Assembly (NCBI GenBank): GCA_947650285.1
Contig: CANTFL010000410.1
Span: forward strand, 62,001-126,000
Length of the DNA stretch: 64,000 nucleotides
Reading direction: 5' to 3'
Origin: Hyaloperonospora brassicae
Lineage: Eukaryota; Oomycota; Peronosporomycetes; Peronosporales; Peronosporaceae
Below are positions 25,701 through 39,900 of the stretch, piece by piece. Below the pieces are notes generated by a model. That model saw only the letters and a program-made list of their open reading frames with translations, was not told the origin of the DNA and ran no database searches. The position numbers and the translations under genes were made by a program. Each line of letters begins with the position of its first letter. Positions within the stretch are counted from its first letter, which is position 1.

Positions 25701-28159
25701 TACGATGTAACCGACCGTAGTATGTTCTACGGTATAGTAATTCTCTACATTTCGTTAGATTTTTATTCCAGACCGTATTCTCATCTAGCTTTAGGCTGTG
25801 AGTTTTTCATAAACTCGATCTGGCCCGCTTCTGACACTAGTGTCAATACACAAATTGAACTATAAATAAACGTGATCTTTATATTAAAATAATGAAACTT
25901 TACCATGGAACTTATGTGGTAGTAGCTCTCATCTCGCAATAGACATAGTTATCGGACTTCTTTTCGAGTACTCGAGATGGTTAGTCCGCATATGGATGAC
26001 TTGCAAAAAATCCATCCGACTATAAATCAAGTGAATTTGAAACTTAAACCACTATCGATTCTCGGTTCGTAATCGAATCATCAATGTGATCGTTTTAATC
26101 TGAAATAACGAAATTTAATCGGTTGCTTGCTATAGGCTTTGACATCAATACGAGGTATGAATAATATATTGAATTTTTGTTAAACCAAATCGTTTAGCTA
26201 AGTAAATTTAAATGACAGGATTTTTTAATGGTCGAGTGTAAGATCTTATTAAAAATATTTAAACAGCGTATTAATCGACTTAGATAGTGCGAAATGATAA
26301 TTGGATAGTTAAAGTTTTTTCTAAGACTGTTTTAATTATATAAATCTGTATATGTAACATCGAGCTTGGTCGCACTTGTCCAAATGTGCACTTTGCGATC
26401 GATTATGCATTACAACTATAGTGTAAACATAAAAGTAGTTCTTCGATTTAATATTACAAAGTAATTAACGTTTAGAAAAAAATTAGACATACATTCTTGC
26501 GCTTACATAGTAGCGTATATTTACTCTAACACTAAACCTGTAATTAACCCAATCATACAAATATTTACAGTATTTTTGAAATTTTGACGCTCTTGCTTTT
26601 TCGATCGTTTACCTTTTAGCTTGCACGAAGTTTTGACAGTCTCCGTTTTCTTTTATTACTTCGCGTCGATGTCATTTAAGAAATTTTTGCTGATTGTCAT
26701 TAAAATCGGTTATAAATTATACACTGAAAGGGACGGGAGGCCGCGATCTAATATTTATCACTGTAATATATCGTACGCCACATTTTTCTCACGGAGTGAC
26801 GTATAAATCGTTAAATCGCATAAATCAGATATTTACCCTGATTCATCATAAGTTGGAACATATACTTATTATACCGTCCTACCGTTAAATTAGTAGCTTA
26901 AAATATCTCCTTGCATTATTCCTAAATTTTATTTTCCAAATTGACCCCTTGACCGTTATATAAGCGGGAATTCCTGGACAACAAAGAACCGTTTATCTGG
27001 ATCTACTTGATTATTCGCCACGATTTAAATGCTAACAATCACGCGCCCGTCTATATGTATTACCTACATATTTGATCTTTATAATATTAATTTAATTGGC
27101 TGTCCTGAATTGTCGTATGAAAAACCTTTGCTGCAGACAGTCTTTCAATGAGTAATGTGTTTGTCAGATTCTAGCAATATTTTTTATTATTCGTTATCTT
27201 GGAAACTAAAATCTCTTAGTTGCCGATGAAGACAAGATCAGTTTATAATCTATATAAAATGGATATGACTATTACATTTGGATCCAAGTAGGACATATTT
27301 GGTGTGACTGTAACGAGAAAACATTTTTCGTAGCCATACAGCTTTGCTCGATAACCGATCAGCGTCTAATTTATACCAGTATAAGTCCGCCATTAAGATA
27401 TACGACGATATTAAGCATTCGTAAATTTTAGACGGCTTCTGTAGAGCTAAATCTGCAAAATGGATTGCGTTGATCTTACCTTTAAGATCTTTTTGATTTT
27501 TCAACGTTATTTGGATAAATAAAAAGCGCTTAGGTCGTAAATGATGCACGAATGGCGTTTTGTTTCGGCAAGCCCCCTTAATTTACGAATGAACCACAAA
27601 ACAACGTATTAAGTGCATACTTTTATACTACAAAGTATATAATTTTATGTTTATATTAGCTACGTAACAACTAACCTTTTCCATCTCATCGTCCAAGGAT
27701 TGTTTTTTTAATTTCAAAATTTATATTTTTTTATTTTTTAAACTTTATATGTATGTTTGTAAGCTCAAATGTGAGCATTGTTTAAGGAGGGTCCAACATA
27801 TTTAAATATTACCAATATATATTTACGTAGTACAATTATATGTGTGAAACTATATTTTCGCTGTAAGTTAACATCGTAATATGCATCTATTTATCTTTTA
27901 TATTAGACTATGACCAATATTCAATGTTATTCAGCTAAATGTTCATTATGTTATCAGTATACCGGTCGATAGGGTTGACAAAAAGTAGGTTAAATGAGCA
28001 CAATTTTACCAAATATAAAATTATCCATCGAAAGCGGTGTCTAAATAACTTTTGTAATCTGCGACTCCATTTAAAATGAATCAGTACTTGAGTTTATTAA
28101 AACTATCTAGATGTCGTCTACAAAGCGGTTATTGCCCTTGTTCGTTCCAGGATATTTAC
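22701..28159. other. AT-rich stretch, no gene seen
   Basis: All open frames are below 100 codons and rich in Ile, Phe, Tyr, Asn and Lys. No conserved motif, RNA gene or clear repeat was found. Mononucleotide runs of A or T are frequent. The right edge meets the 5' end of the hAT element at 28160. Confidence 0.6.
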
Positions 28160-28500
28160 TAGGGCTCCAACCCGGGGTATATAGGGTGGTTTCGGGCACC
28201 CCCAGACCCCACCTCTCAAATAGATACCCACACCATGGGCCACATGGGGGGTTTTCGGGGTGCAATACAATACGTGCTCTGTCTTCCTTGTGTAATTGAC
28301 CAATAGCAATATAACGCACATTATTTAAGCCAATTGTGCAATGGTCACTAGTGTTGTCAATGTCGCCTCGTGCGAAGCCAAGATATTGAAGTAGCGGATA
28401 CGATATTTCAATCTTCATGTTCAAGCATAATTAAATATTTCAGGTGGAACAGACCTACGACTCATGAAGGCTTCTACAACCAGCTAGAAACATTATTTAA

Positions 28501-29045
28501 AAGCTTGAAAAGTATCACAAGGCGGATATCTAGAAACCTGATTACCTGCACGCCGTCATTCTCGATCCACGCGTCACGATGTTTTGCTGAACAAGACTGC
28601 AGAAAATTTCGCTCAGTCAAACATCCATATTCGCATGATTCGTGAGAGCTTTGCTGTTGCTGCAAGCCGCTACAGAACTCATGCAGCTGTTCACATAGCT
28701 ACTGAAGAAGCAGGCGATGAGGTCGACAATTTGAAGGATTTCATTAATTCGAAGCGGCAAAGATTACCAACGTGAACGGTGAAATTGTGAAGTATTTAGG
28801 GGAAGACCTGGCCGATAGAAATGTGGATTCTTTAATAAATTGGCACCATCCATAGGTGGGTTTTACTAGTTTGAGCAAGATGGCGAGAGCTCTTCTGGCA
28901 ATTCCAGCTAACAGTGTATCTTTCAAGCTTGCTTTCTAGATGGGTGGTTTGATTTTCAGGGATGAAAGGGCATCTTTGAATAAAAAAAGCCATTAAGGTA
29001 CTGATGTGAATGCAGGACTGGTACAAAAAGTTGCCGAGGGTCGTT
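28501..29045 (+). pseudogene. hAT transposase C-terminal fragment, frameshifted
   Basis: From 28501 one frame reads KLEKYHKADI, stop, KPDYLHAVILDPRV, which fits the LDPR block of hAT transposases. The next frame (from 28584) reads on through RESFAVAASRYRTHA and an acidic stretch to 28775. A third frame from 28802 contains SLINWHHP, stop, then SLSKMARALLAIPANS and GGLIFRDERASL. This is the hAT C-terminal dimerisation domain, whose family pattern is W...FP.L..MAR..LAIPASS..SER.FS.GG. A fourth block at 29010 reads MQDWYKKLP, the usual tail. At least three frame changes and several stops are present, and the SER.FS core has become SFKLAF. It is a dead gene. Confidence 0.85.
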
Positions 29046-29133
29046 TTGTAAAGAGTGTATAGGACCTGTTAAACAATATTCAATATATACCTATATTTAT
29101 CTACAAATACATATGTAAACCCTATATCGAATC

Positions 29134-29172
29134 CTTTGGGTTTGATGTACCCCCAAAGCCCACCCCCCCCCC
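29134..29172. repeat. Subterminal hairpin and C-run of the hAT element
   Basis: CTTTGGG at 29134-29140 pairs with CCCAAAG at 29152-29158 around an 11-base loop. Ten consecutive C follow at 29163-29172. Such G/C-rich subterminal sequence can be the binding region of a hAT transposase, but no specific site is claimed. Confidence 0.6.
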
Positions 29173-32100
29173 TGTCCCCACCCCCGGAAGAGTTCTGTTC
29201 AGGGTAGGATTCCTACTCTTTAATAATGTAAACCAGTATTTTGTCGTAGAACACTTCCACTTTTACTCGTTTCGATCTATTAGCACTCTTTGATCAGTGA
29301 TACGTAATCAACATCGAGTATAATTTAAATGTCGACAATCAATGTCTTTTGGGGATGGATCGGGATGTGTGATCCGTGCAGCTTGTTGTTATTATAGTAG
29401 TACATTGTATGGAAGAGAGAAAAAGCGACAGCATAGTACCCTCTCCGATAGTCAATCTTCTGGGCGCTAGTATAGTGTCCAAGTATCAATAATTCATGAT
29501 CGCCACTCACGCACCATACGCAACCATTGACCTTTATCAATCGTCTCGATAATGACCACATCAGAAAAAGCTCATTGTACTGAGTTCGGTTGTATGGTCT
29601 TCCTCAACAATACTGGGTTGGCAACTACGGTATAGCGTTTATATCTCTATCTCCATATCCACCAATTATGCGCTATTGTGCAAGCGCAGCTTATATCCGT
29701 TTCGAGAATAGTTTATAACGTCGAAAATTGATTGAAAATTCTTTCTTATAGATAGATTAATATTCTTTTAGATTAATTGCTTTAAGACATTTTTACCTAG
29801 TCGTCTGTGAAAGTAAGCGATTAGATAGAAATTAGTATGAATAAATATTTGTAGTCCAGACGTATCTTCTTTCAGCAATATCGAATGTTTTTGTCATCGA
29901 CGAATGCATTAGAATATTTTATTTGCGCTGTCTGACGATAGACAAATAATTCATCACGAATAGTTTTTGCTACTCGTCACCGTAAACAATTTAACATAGT
30001 CCACAGATGCGGTACTGTAATCGCCCCACCATGATTTTAACCTCCTAGTTAGTTTTGTATACCCATTTAAATTACTTAAGTTTCCATGTAGTATAATACA
30101 ATAACAATTTCTTTAATCGTAATTTTTGCTTTTGCCTTCTCGGACACACGCTTATTATCAACGTCTTAGTTATATCTAATTACACTTTTCTGCAATCTTT
30201 ACTCCTGTATTTACCCTGCCCTTTCCTGTTGTTGTACTATCGACTTCAATTGTGTTTACCTATTGATTATTGATCCTTCAGGTGGTCAATATCCTTAATC
30301 GGCGAGAAATAAATGAATGATATATTGGCGTTTTCTTTGCTCCTCCGTCAATCTAAATGTAAGTGTGCGATTACTTGTATACTTGCATTGTTCGCTTCTT
30401 AAACAGTAGAAATTCTAATAAAAGTTCCTAAGCAACGACGATTATAAATGCTTCCATTTGCCAATCAAACGGATCTCCGTCAAATCAAAATTAGATTCGA
30501 TACACGACATAAATCAGCCGCATAAACTCAGATTACTTGGCTAAGTATGTAATTAGCGTTGGATACCACTTCGGTCTTTCTTTCAGAATACATATAATTT
30601 ATCGTTTTACAGATCAATCTTCAACCTGGCCGAACCTTGCACTTCCTTCCTCGTATTAAACTTTAAAATATTATCGATTCGAATGTCAATTAATACGATG
30701 GCCTTCTTACTGCCGACTGAATCCTATCTTTGGTGTATAAACACGAATTGTTATGTCACAAAATTCTATATGTACTGTCGCTAGGTCCATGTACTCATTG
30801 AAAAGGTCTTGTCGTTAAACAAATTCAATCACCTATTTCTTATACACGATAAGATGCAAGTCATCAATTAAAAATATATTGATCGTTTCACTTACTCTGA
30901 ACCTGTAAACCATTTACATTATCGCACATACTTTAAATACCATCAACATAAAGTGGCCGTTACAACTAAATACTCTTTTTGCTCAATATTGTCGATCAAG
31001 CATATAAACCTTGTCAATATAAGATGGATTTAAGATTGATTATTAACTCTTATATACAAACCCTATATTCATCGATCATTATATAGATTTTTATTTAAAA
31101 TGACTCCCTCAAGTTTGTATTAAAGATTTTCGATGATCAAATATATAAAAGCGGCCGTATTCTTGCAATGATGAACCCAATACTTCTTTGCGAGGAGTAT
31201 TAAAAAGCTACATGACCCATTAAACGATTGATAATAACCGTTTATGAGTTGATATGGACATATTAAATTTTTAGTCGTATTGCGGATTTTTTATTTGTAG
31301 ATATCATATTCAGAAATGCTAATACTACGATCCTATATCTGTATTATCACTACGAAATGATCCTCGAGAATTTTGTAGGTTAATTGAGAGTTCTTTTTCA
31401 TTCGTAAGCATGTTCTCTAGCTTCTTCGTCAAGTCCTACAATAGGTTTTGGAAGAGGAAGATTAGCCAGAGCGTCCTCTAATTTTTTTGATTTCTTACAA
31501 CAAGGTAATAAGTATAATCACTTGACAAACGAATGTTACTTGCGTCCGTGCATTTGACTAGTTATGCGATTGTTCATCCGCAATCACAATTTCTACTTTC
31601 TAAGATATTTAATAATGAATGCTTACAGTTATACTTACACTATGTTAAACCTGTTATATAAAAAAGGGATCGGTTAGACACAAATGATATGACAATATTA
31701 GACGCGATTGAAATCACAGCGACGCATACATATATATTTAATAGGAATGGTGTCCAATCAGTATCACTCGGAATCGTTTCAGCAAAACTAATCGAATGAA
31801 GTCAAATTATACGAGCTGTTGAAAGGTAGCAAGTTTAAAGTCGGTGTGTACTGGTATCATATGGGTATTTTTTACGCGTGTGGATGGCTCGGTTCAAAAC
31901 TTAAATATTCAAACAACTTTTATGTCATTTATCTGCACCCCTAAGACGGGTATCTTTTTTTGGATAATCAGATAGCTATTATCTTCATTCCTTGGGACAG
32001 AGATAGTATATCCGGACGAAGTGTAGCTGATTAAAGTCGCATTAGAAAAGCAGCTTTGAATTTCGCCTCGTTGCACCTAATTAAAAAAATTGGTATCGAG

Positions 32101-35100
32101 GCTTTAATAATTTCTTTTTGTCTAGGGCATATACAGGTAAAAGTAAAATTTGATTTCGTCTGGTCCTACAATAAACAATGTTTGTCCATTATGTCATGTA
32201 ATTTCGTTTGACTCTACAATCGCTGATACATAAATTTAAACAGTTGTGTCGTGTCTACCAGACATATAAATCGCTGTTGTAAACGAAGGCTAGAAGCCTT
32301 TGATAAGAAAGTCGTGTAGATAAAACGACCTTCATTAGCCATCCTAAATAAAATTGTGTATGGCGAAATGAAACATTCTACGTAGACGAAATTCAACCAT
32401 TTTGACCAATAACTGGTCTATATATCAAAATAATAATTTTTTTGCACATATCTATAGAATACTTTGCATAGCGCTGCAAATTATGTATGTCATCAACGTA
32501 GTGTAAAACACGGCTTTCAACAATCTATAACCAAGACACCAGTTAAACAACCCTATAACACTTAATATACAATTTTGCCGTCTAGTAGGGCTCCTTTGCA
32601 TAAAATATGTACCCCTTTTAAGTAAATGTCTCATCTAGCTCATTGTGAACCGTACCTTTCGTTACCTTGCGACCATGATTCCTCTGTAGGCCTGCCTGAA
32701 CTTAAACACCTACACGAATTTTCTCCAGGTACTTTGAGAAGATGGAAGAATCCGACGCATTTCGTGCATTTGCAGATCATCAAATGCAGTGCTTGATTGA
32801 CTAAAAGATTCATAGTGCTATTAAATGAGGCCGACCAATCTATACCTAAGTAAGTTCTACCAAGTGAATACTCTCAATAATCACTGGTATGTCAAAGAAA
32901 AGATGCAGTGCTTGCGATACGGGATCGTATATGCTTAACCTATTTATTGAATAAATCTACAAATCACGTCGTCCCTATATAAGCAATGATCATCAAGTTC
33001 AGACGGTAGAAAAACAAAACATATGTTAATATGAAAGATTTGTTTGCGTGTCATTAAACTAAATTCTTTGCTTCGTGTAATGTGGCACATAGATCAGCCT
33101 GAGAAAGAACTACGTGTTTGCCTTATACGCCTATAATTTATCTCAGTACTCAGTAAAAAACTACAAAAGAGCGGTTGACGTTTTTTGCACCAATCACGTG
33201 TTTAGTGTCAAGGTTTGATTGTGATGCTTAAAGTGTAGCTTAAAGTAATCTTGTCAAATTAAAAAACTATCAAATCAATTCAATCATCATTTCTTGACTG
33301 AAACTCCGTCTGATTTAGATTCAGATTGGTACAATCGACTTGTCTATCTCAGTTTAGTTCGTCTCGTATACACATTAACGCCGGGTTTGTCCAAATTAGA
33401 AAAAGGGTGATTCGTTGGGGTCCAAAGGTCTCCATGAATTTTACATCATAACTTATTTGCCTCGTGTAACGTAGAATTCATTGTGTAATATTTTGCCAAA
33501 TAAAACGGTGAAGATCGATGAAAGTAATTGACACACCAAAATTCACCATGTTACTGTTGTACGATCGAGGTAATTATCATATATATGGGACCGCATTATT
33601 AAAAATTTAGTTATTTAGCGATATATAATAATCCTTTGTCGCCTTTTTTTGTTGTTATTGTTTACTTGTGTTGCTCGTCGGTTTTAAACGATCGCGTTTG
33701 AATATATGTGACGTCTCCGTGATGTTGCTTAACTTTGTATCTTAAACTTTGGTCTTTGCTCGCCTACCACACGTCGTCAGAACTCTGTAGGATATTTCTG
33801 TGCGTCCGCCTTTCTTGACACTATTACTTAGACTTTGTATGTGGCCCCTGTTAAAGCTTTACCACTCTTAATAGATGATAAAATAAGTCGAAAATTTTTT
33901 TCGCAAGACTATATAGCCACAAGATATCCGAGCCCCTTTTGGTTGCAAACTGAGTACTAATATTTAATTCTTTTTTGCACGAGACAAACAAAAATTTATA
34001 AGATTTTTAGGACGAGCTTTTTATTGTCTCCAACGAAGGCCCTAGAAATCATCCATATAGTCTAGCTTTAAAGCGTTGTGACCTTTTTTACACAATTTCA
34101 GCATCAAATTTGAGCTGACGATAATAATGGAGTGTCTGATAAAATTCTCTCTTATTTTAACGCGTCGGCACTTCAAGCTTTAATCGAATATGAGCATCTT
34201 GGGTTTTTTGCTGCGTTTGCTTATAGTGATGTCTCAGCATCAAATTGATATATCAGAACACGGTACACTTTTTCGCGCTTGCTACATAAAAAATTATGTT
34301 TAGCCGACGACTGTCGCCTGCTGTGACTGTGACGAATGAACGACTCCTTCTTTTATGGGCGAAGGAGCCTAATATGTCGCTTACCGTCCCAGCGCACTTT
34401 AGAAGGCATTGTAATTATTATTGCTGCACAAGTTGATGTACTTTTGGTATTCAGAGCAAGATCGCATTAGAAAGAATAGATACGATTTCCTATCGAATGA
34501 TGACTGTCTGGGTATGCGTCTAAAGCTTTGTTTGTCGTAGATAGATGTGTAATTCGACTAAAGTGGCAGTTATCGAAGTGTAAGATACAGACAATTTAAA
34601 TTTAAAAATGGGTTATTTGATTTTACAGTCGGATCAAAGGAATTAAGATATACGTACTCGATTAAAACCGATTCTTCGTGATGAATGTGTACAATCAGAC
34701 ATGGCCAGGATTTTTTTAAAAGAAGAAATGTTGCGGATGGTACCCTTGGCGTCAAAAAACGCATCTCGCTGCCGCCTGTATTGTTATTTACCTGTGCCTG
34801 GTAAATACGCTCGAGATTGTAGCTCGACCTTTAATCAATGACGACATACGAATTAGAGCTGATATGATGACTACGATATATTACAAAAATCGATTGTTTT
34901 TAGTCTAATTCTGGTATAGGAGGTATCATATATACTTATGAAAAGTATTAATTCAAGAGCTGATCAACTAACCTTGATATACCCACTCTATGTATTGCTC
35001 GCTTTTTTCATATGATGACGTATTTTATGTCTGTTGCATTATTCGTGTAATCCATTTTCACTAAGACTGTCATTCCGTACATGCAAACAATACCATCGCC

Positions 35101-35399
35101 ACACCGTTAAAATCAATTATTGCAGTTTCTGTTACACCATTAGCCTCGTTTGTTACAGTTGGTCAAATTTTAGGAACTTGCGTCTCTTTAGACACCACGA
35201 CTCCGGCTGCCCTAAACTTATTAAATTTCTTTAGGTCGATATCACCAGTACCAAGGACGAGAGAAACTCTAGTAAGCATAAGATCTATGAGCAATCCAAC
35301 TAATTTAATGGTTTTCGAGATCAAGGACTTCATATCATATAGGCAATACTTCAGAAAAATAAATATACAATTTACTTCGCTCCACCAAGTTCCCGTCTG

Positions 35400-35520
35400 T
35401 TCTATCTTCTGCTACTTCATTTTCGTCACTCTTTCTTTCTCCTAAATTAGTGTTCGACTCTTTTCTGTCTTTTTTTTCGCTGCGCTCCTTTCTTCAGAAA
35501 TCTTCTCCGTTATACAATAT
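35400..35520. repeat. Polypyrimidine tract
   Basis: The + strand is dominated by C and T (repeated TTTCT, TCTT and CTCC words, and an eight-T run). The 64-codon - frame covering it is Lys/Arg/Glu/Ser-rich purely because of this bias. A triplex-forming tract or old microsatellite would look like this. Confidence 0.6.
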
Positions 35521-36955
35521 TTGCGAAACATTTCTGAACTTTTATGATTTTTCTTACGACTCTCACGGCATAATACAATCTTCTTCCTCCGCTTAGATGA
35601 TGTGAAGTGAAGGAGAAGGAGATAAGATAGACACATAAACAGGGATAAAGAATATACGTAAAATATTGACGGCTATAGCCAAAGGTAGTAGGCGAATATA
35701 AGTTAGATTAGAATTTGTCTTTCAAGGCGTGTAGGAGCCATTGCGTGCCTTATCAACTGACAATACGTGATCAGTGTTTCAAATCGAGGCAATTCTATCT
35801 ATTCGATGTTATTTCTACCATTTCTCCATAGAGAACTCTATACCTTAAAGAGCTACCAAAAGGCTGGCCGGCAGAAAGATATCAATAATTAAAAGACCTA
35901 CTAGCGATTAAAGAAATCCAATACTTTCGGATTCCTTGCCTGACCTACACCATCAAGCATGTACAAACGACTCCGCTCAAGAACCAAATGCCTAAATAAT
36001 ACAATTCATCAGAATATTCTAAGCAAACATATATTATTGGAACCATATTCCCTTTGCAGATAATCTGTCATCTCAATTGAGATGCATCGATTAAATCCAT
36101 AATCCTGCAATTAAAAATATAGTCGATACCATAATTGCCGAGTTTGTGTTCGATGAAGAATAAGAAGCTGGGTCAGACGAAAATTAGAGGATCTCTGTTT
36201 TACCCTCTATTACCAATGGTATTAAAATACGGGAAGATGCACGATCTAATTAAAACATCGAGGCCACTCAGATTACTTAAGGGGCATCATCAGATGCTGA
36301 GTAAATAAATTCTTTCTCTACTTCAACGTTGGGATAAGAGGACTGCCTAAGTTTTATGAAAAAACCCAAGTCACCAAAGAGATCCAGAAATCGACATTTG
36401 TTCGACAAGCGAGTGTAAAATTCTACTTGGTTCAAACATCCATCATAATGAAGCGACGTTTATAGAAAAAAAGACTTGGTATTGGTAGCTTTCCACTCAA
36501 ATAAAATTGTAAGGTAGTACGGATAAATGTGGCCGAAGCGTCTACAATGCTATCAAAAAATAAAAAAATCTTATGGGCTCTTTGATAGCATATAATGTAT
36601 TTAACCACCATCCAACTTCTAGCAAATATCATGATACTTTTGCCTTTAGAAGAGAGATTTAAAAACGTTTTCTTCGTCATTTGATTACACTTATAAAAAA
36701 AATTAGAATGATCGATTAAGGCGTTGCAAAGATGCTGAATTTGTTTCTCATTTCAGTCCTTGTGGAATATGGTAGGGGCTACCAACGACATTGTTTTTAA
36801 TCGATAAGTATAGCCTGCGCATTATAATTTTATAATACATTGCTCCGTCCTATACAAGTCAAACGTACACATCCCTCTCGATCGTGTATCTTTACACAGA
36901 GGACCGAAGAAAAAGACCGGCTGCTTTGGTTTCCTACCTGACCGAAAATCCTCAA

Positions 36956-36981
36956 AATTATTTATTTGGTGATAAATAATT
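36956..36981. repeat. Perfect 10-bp-stem AT hairpin
   Basis: AATTATTTAT at 36956-36965 is followed by the loop TTGGTG and then ATAAATAATT at 36972-36981, the exact reverse complement. No adjacent gene makes it a terminator candidate, and in AT-rich DNA such a stem can be chance. Confidence 0.7.
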
Positions 36982-39900
36982 CGTCGAAAATTCTTAAAAA
37001 CTCATACCGAAGTTCTTAGGGTGATATAAGTGCATCTAATCCAAAGCACAAATTTGTGAAGGACATATAACTGGTGTATTAGAAGATAGAACCCGCGCCG
37101 CTTACTTGACAAATAAGGTGCTTATATAAGAACGAAGGAGGATATTTCGCACCAACGAAGCTAAAGTATCATTCGAGGGATCTCTGACTTTTTTAGCAGG
37201 CTCGACTCACAAGCAAAATTTAATTAACTTCACTTCTGACGTGGCACATCTCAGTTAAAATATTTGAGTGAACGCCTTTGTAAGGGTTTGCAGTTCATTC
37301 TCAAATTATATTTAGGGGCCATTTACTACATAAGCTGGCAGACACTATGATACGAACAACGGAGCAAAACTACCAGAGCCTGGGATCTATACTCCAGACT
37401 ATGTATATCGAACGTAGAGCTAAACAATTCTTAAGGAACAGGCAGCCTATTCTTCCATATCTCACAATGAGAAAAAGCAGCTTGCATATTGTCACTGTGT
37501 TGGTAGAGATTTTTTCATTGTTTCAACGGTATGATGCAAAGAGTCAATGTCATCTTTAAAAGCTGCAAGGAGCAAAAAAAATTGTTGATAAGCAAGCGGA
37601 AGAGCTGCAAGACTCTGTGGCCTCTTTTGCGCGTACGGAAGCGTGTATGGTTACGGATTGCGTCTTGGAGCCGAAGCTTGGGAAACCAACTGTCAAAAAT
37701 TCGGAGACAATCAATAATAATTCTATGGCCAGCGGAAATTGCTGTTATCGTCATTTTAAAAATGTATAACATCAAGTGTCGATTGTGATCGACGCACTGA
37801 AGAGTTTTAAAATTCTGAATAAGAATTGGACCGCGAAGTTTTGGTGTACATGAGTCACTACAGAAAGAGTAATGTAAATAGAGGATAAACCAATATGCGC
37901 TATCGTGGGTGCAATACACAAATATAAGTGCCTGCGTATCGTATTGCCGCTATGCGACACATAAATTACGAGCTTTCAAATGTTTCAGTGTACTTGCGGA
38001 ATGCAAAAAAATGTTTTGAGCTGTAAACTTCGAGCATCTCTCGAAGATAGATACATTTTTTTTATTTTTTTAATCTTGCAAATGATATAGATGGCGAGGC
38101 TTTACGCAGGCAGGCTAGTGAAATGAAAGCGAAAGGAGATGAATACAAACGAAGGAGTGATCCAAATTCAGCTAAAAAGAAGTAGGATATCTAAAAATTA
38201 GGTTTTATAGAGTGCGGTGGTATCTATGGTATAAACACCCAATCTATATTACTCATTGACTTGGGCTGAGGGTTTGACAAGTGTCTTTCTTAGGCACTTT
38301 CAAAGCTGTTTCGGGTCATCTTGTATTAAGTAGAAAAAAATAATAAGTCGTGCTTGATAGGCGACGTTTCTACATAAGTTTTCATCCTGGCAAAGTAAAC
38401 TTTAACAATACAAAGGTTTATATGCCTGTCGTGGAACAAATTGTTTTTTTTTCATACTGCTTCTGATTAATATTGAAAGTCCGTGCAATAGGTAATATAA
38501 TTCGATTGAGAGTACTTCTATGCTTCATAGCCCTGCAAATTTCTTCTACTGTCATGCTACTACTGTCATCGTTATCCAGCTTTAGTTTTTATCTGTGTAA
38601 TACTTATTTATAATTTAGTTTTGTGTTTTTCTCCAACCGTCAGGTGTTGTACTCAAATTTAATGTGCAGAACAGGGCAATATATCCGCTACCTTACACAT
38701 AGGAGGTTGCTACAGAGAAATATTAAGTTTAAGTCCCTAATGAAAAATGTGCTTTTGAGGTTTTTTAATGTCAGTATATAAAGGCATATTTTAGATCCTT
38801 CTAAGTTCACGAAGTATCGAAGCATAAGGAGCGACTTCTTTTAAAGCGCTTCCACCAGCTATTAACAGCTCTGTATCTACTTCTTAGCGAAATAGAAACG
38901 AGGCCATGCATTTGATAACTTGGGTAAAATGTATATAGCCCTAAAGAAATATACGTATCCATAAGTACCATAATAAGAGCATCTAGTAGTCAACGGTGTG
39001 TTCTGTATTATATAATACCTTTTGATAGTGACTGCAGCTGATGTGGTATAGTAGTTATTAAGATCTGTGGCAATATAGTCTCAACGTGACAACACAATAG
39101 TTGCCAAGCTATTAGGCGCAGTTTAGCTTGTGCATCGCGTCAATTCTCTCTGAGGTCCTCCGGGTCGGGTTCAGTTGCGGATCTCGCCCAGCTGAATACA
39201 CCCAACCATATTAACCATTTCCGGGAAATACCTAGCCTCAGCATTTTCTGTATATTTAATTCTGTTTCCACGTACGAATGGGTATTCGTCGGCATTTTCA
39301 CGCCTGTACAGGTCACCGAGCGCAGTATACGCCCGTCTAGGATTGGAACGGTCCCCTTAATTGAAGATCCACCGTCTCGTAGATTAACGATTCTTTGGAC
39401 CTTGCTGTCTATTGGGTAACTTAATTGCCCTTTGCAAGTTTTAAAGCGGTGACGTTCATTGGGTCACCGGCTCGCTGTGCGACGATACTTATAATTCGCC
39501 GAAAGAGAGGAATGCCCACCCCGGTACGACTTAACTCTTGGCGCTTCCAATCGAGAACTCTAAAAGCTATTCCCCTCGCCGCTCGATAGCAGGAATAATC
39601 TAGCCTATGCAAAGACTGAACTCAAAAGTGTACAAATGTCTTGGACTTGATATTGACTATCTCTTAGTCTCTTTCTGATTGCAATGGACGCTTGAGTGGT
39701 TTTTCTTCATCCTTCAGTCGTCCTATACTGATACCTAGCGAATTAGAGCAGCTATCATCTTGGCCTCTTTTCGAGTCTTGGCTCGTCGAATTTATACTCG
39801 TCCAGTCTTGTATCATCGAGTCTTGGACCAACCAGTCTATTCGACTTTAATGTGATCCGGCTTCTCTCGTTAGGTTCACTACTCCTATAATCGAGTCAAA

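Larger units (their letters stand above)
28160..29197 (+). mobile_element. Truncated, degenerate hAT transposon
   Basis: The left end TAGGGCTCC (28160) and the right end, whose complement reads CAGAACTC (ending 29197), look like mutated versions of one hAT terminal repeat starting CAGGGCTC. About 12 of the first 18 positions agree. Both subterminal regions are G/C-rich (28178-28290 and 29134-29190), very unlike the AT-rich flanks. Between them is the C-terminal half of a hAT transposase; only 280 bp precede it, so the N-terminal zinc finger and first catalytic region are missing. The 8-base flanks (28152-28159 and 29198-29205) do not match, so a target duplication is not preserved or the ends are slightly off. 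It cannot be autonomous. Confidence 0.8.

Noticed and set aside
37515..37919. 134-codon - frame opposite an open + strand stretch
   Set aside because: A frame of this length is expected about once or twice by chance in a window this size and composition, and neither strand shows a known motif.
39188..39203. 15-base word shared with about 50175 (CCAGCTGAATACACC)
   Set aside because: A few exact 15-mers are expected by chance in 64 kb, and similarity stops at the edges.
39150..39320. Open - strand stretch with a protein-like look (RAYTALGDLYRREN)
   Set aside because: About 55 codons without a stop in moderate-GC DNA is unremarkable, no family was recognised, and no second copy was seen.
39765..39850. 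Recurrent AGTCTT words, possible third copy of the 20-bp array
   Set aside because: Spacing is irregular and the anchors of the 1-kb repeat are absent nearby.
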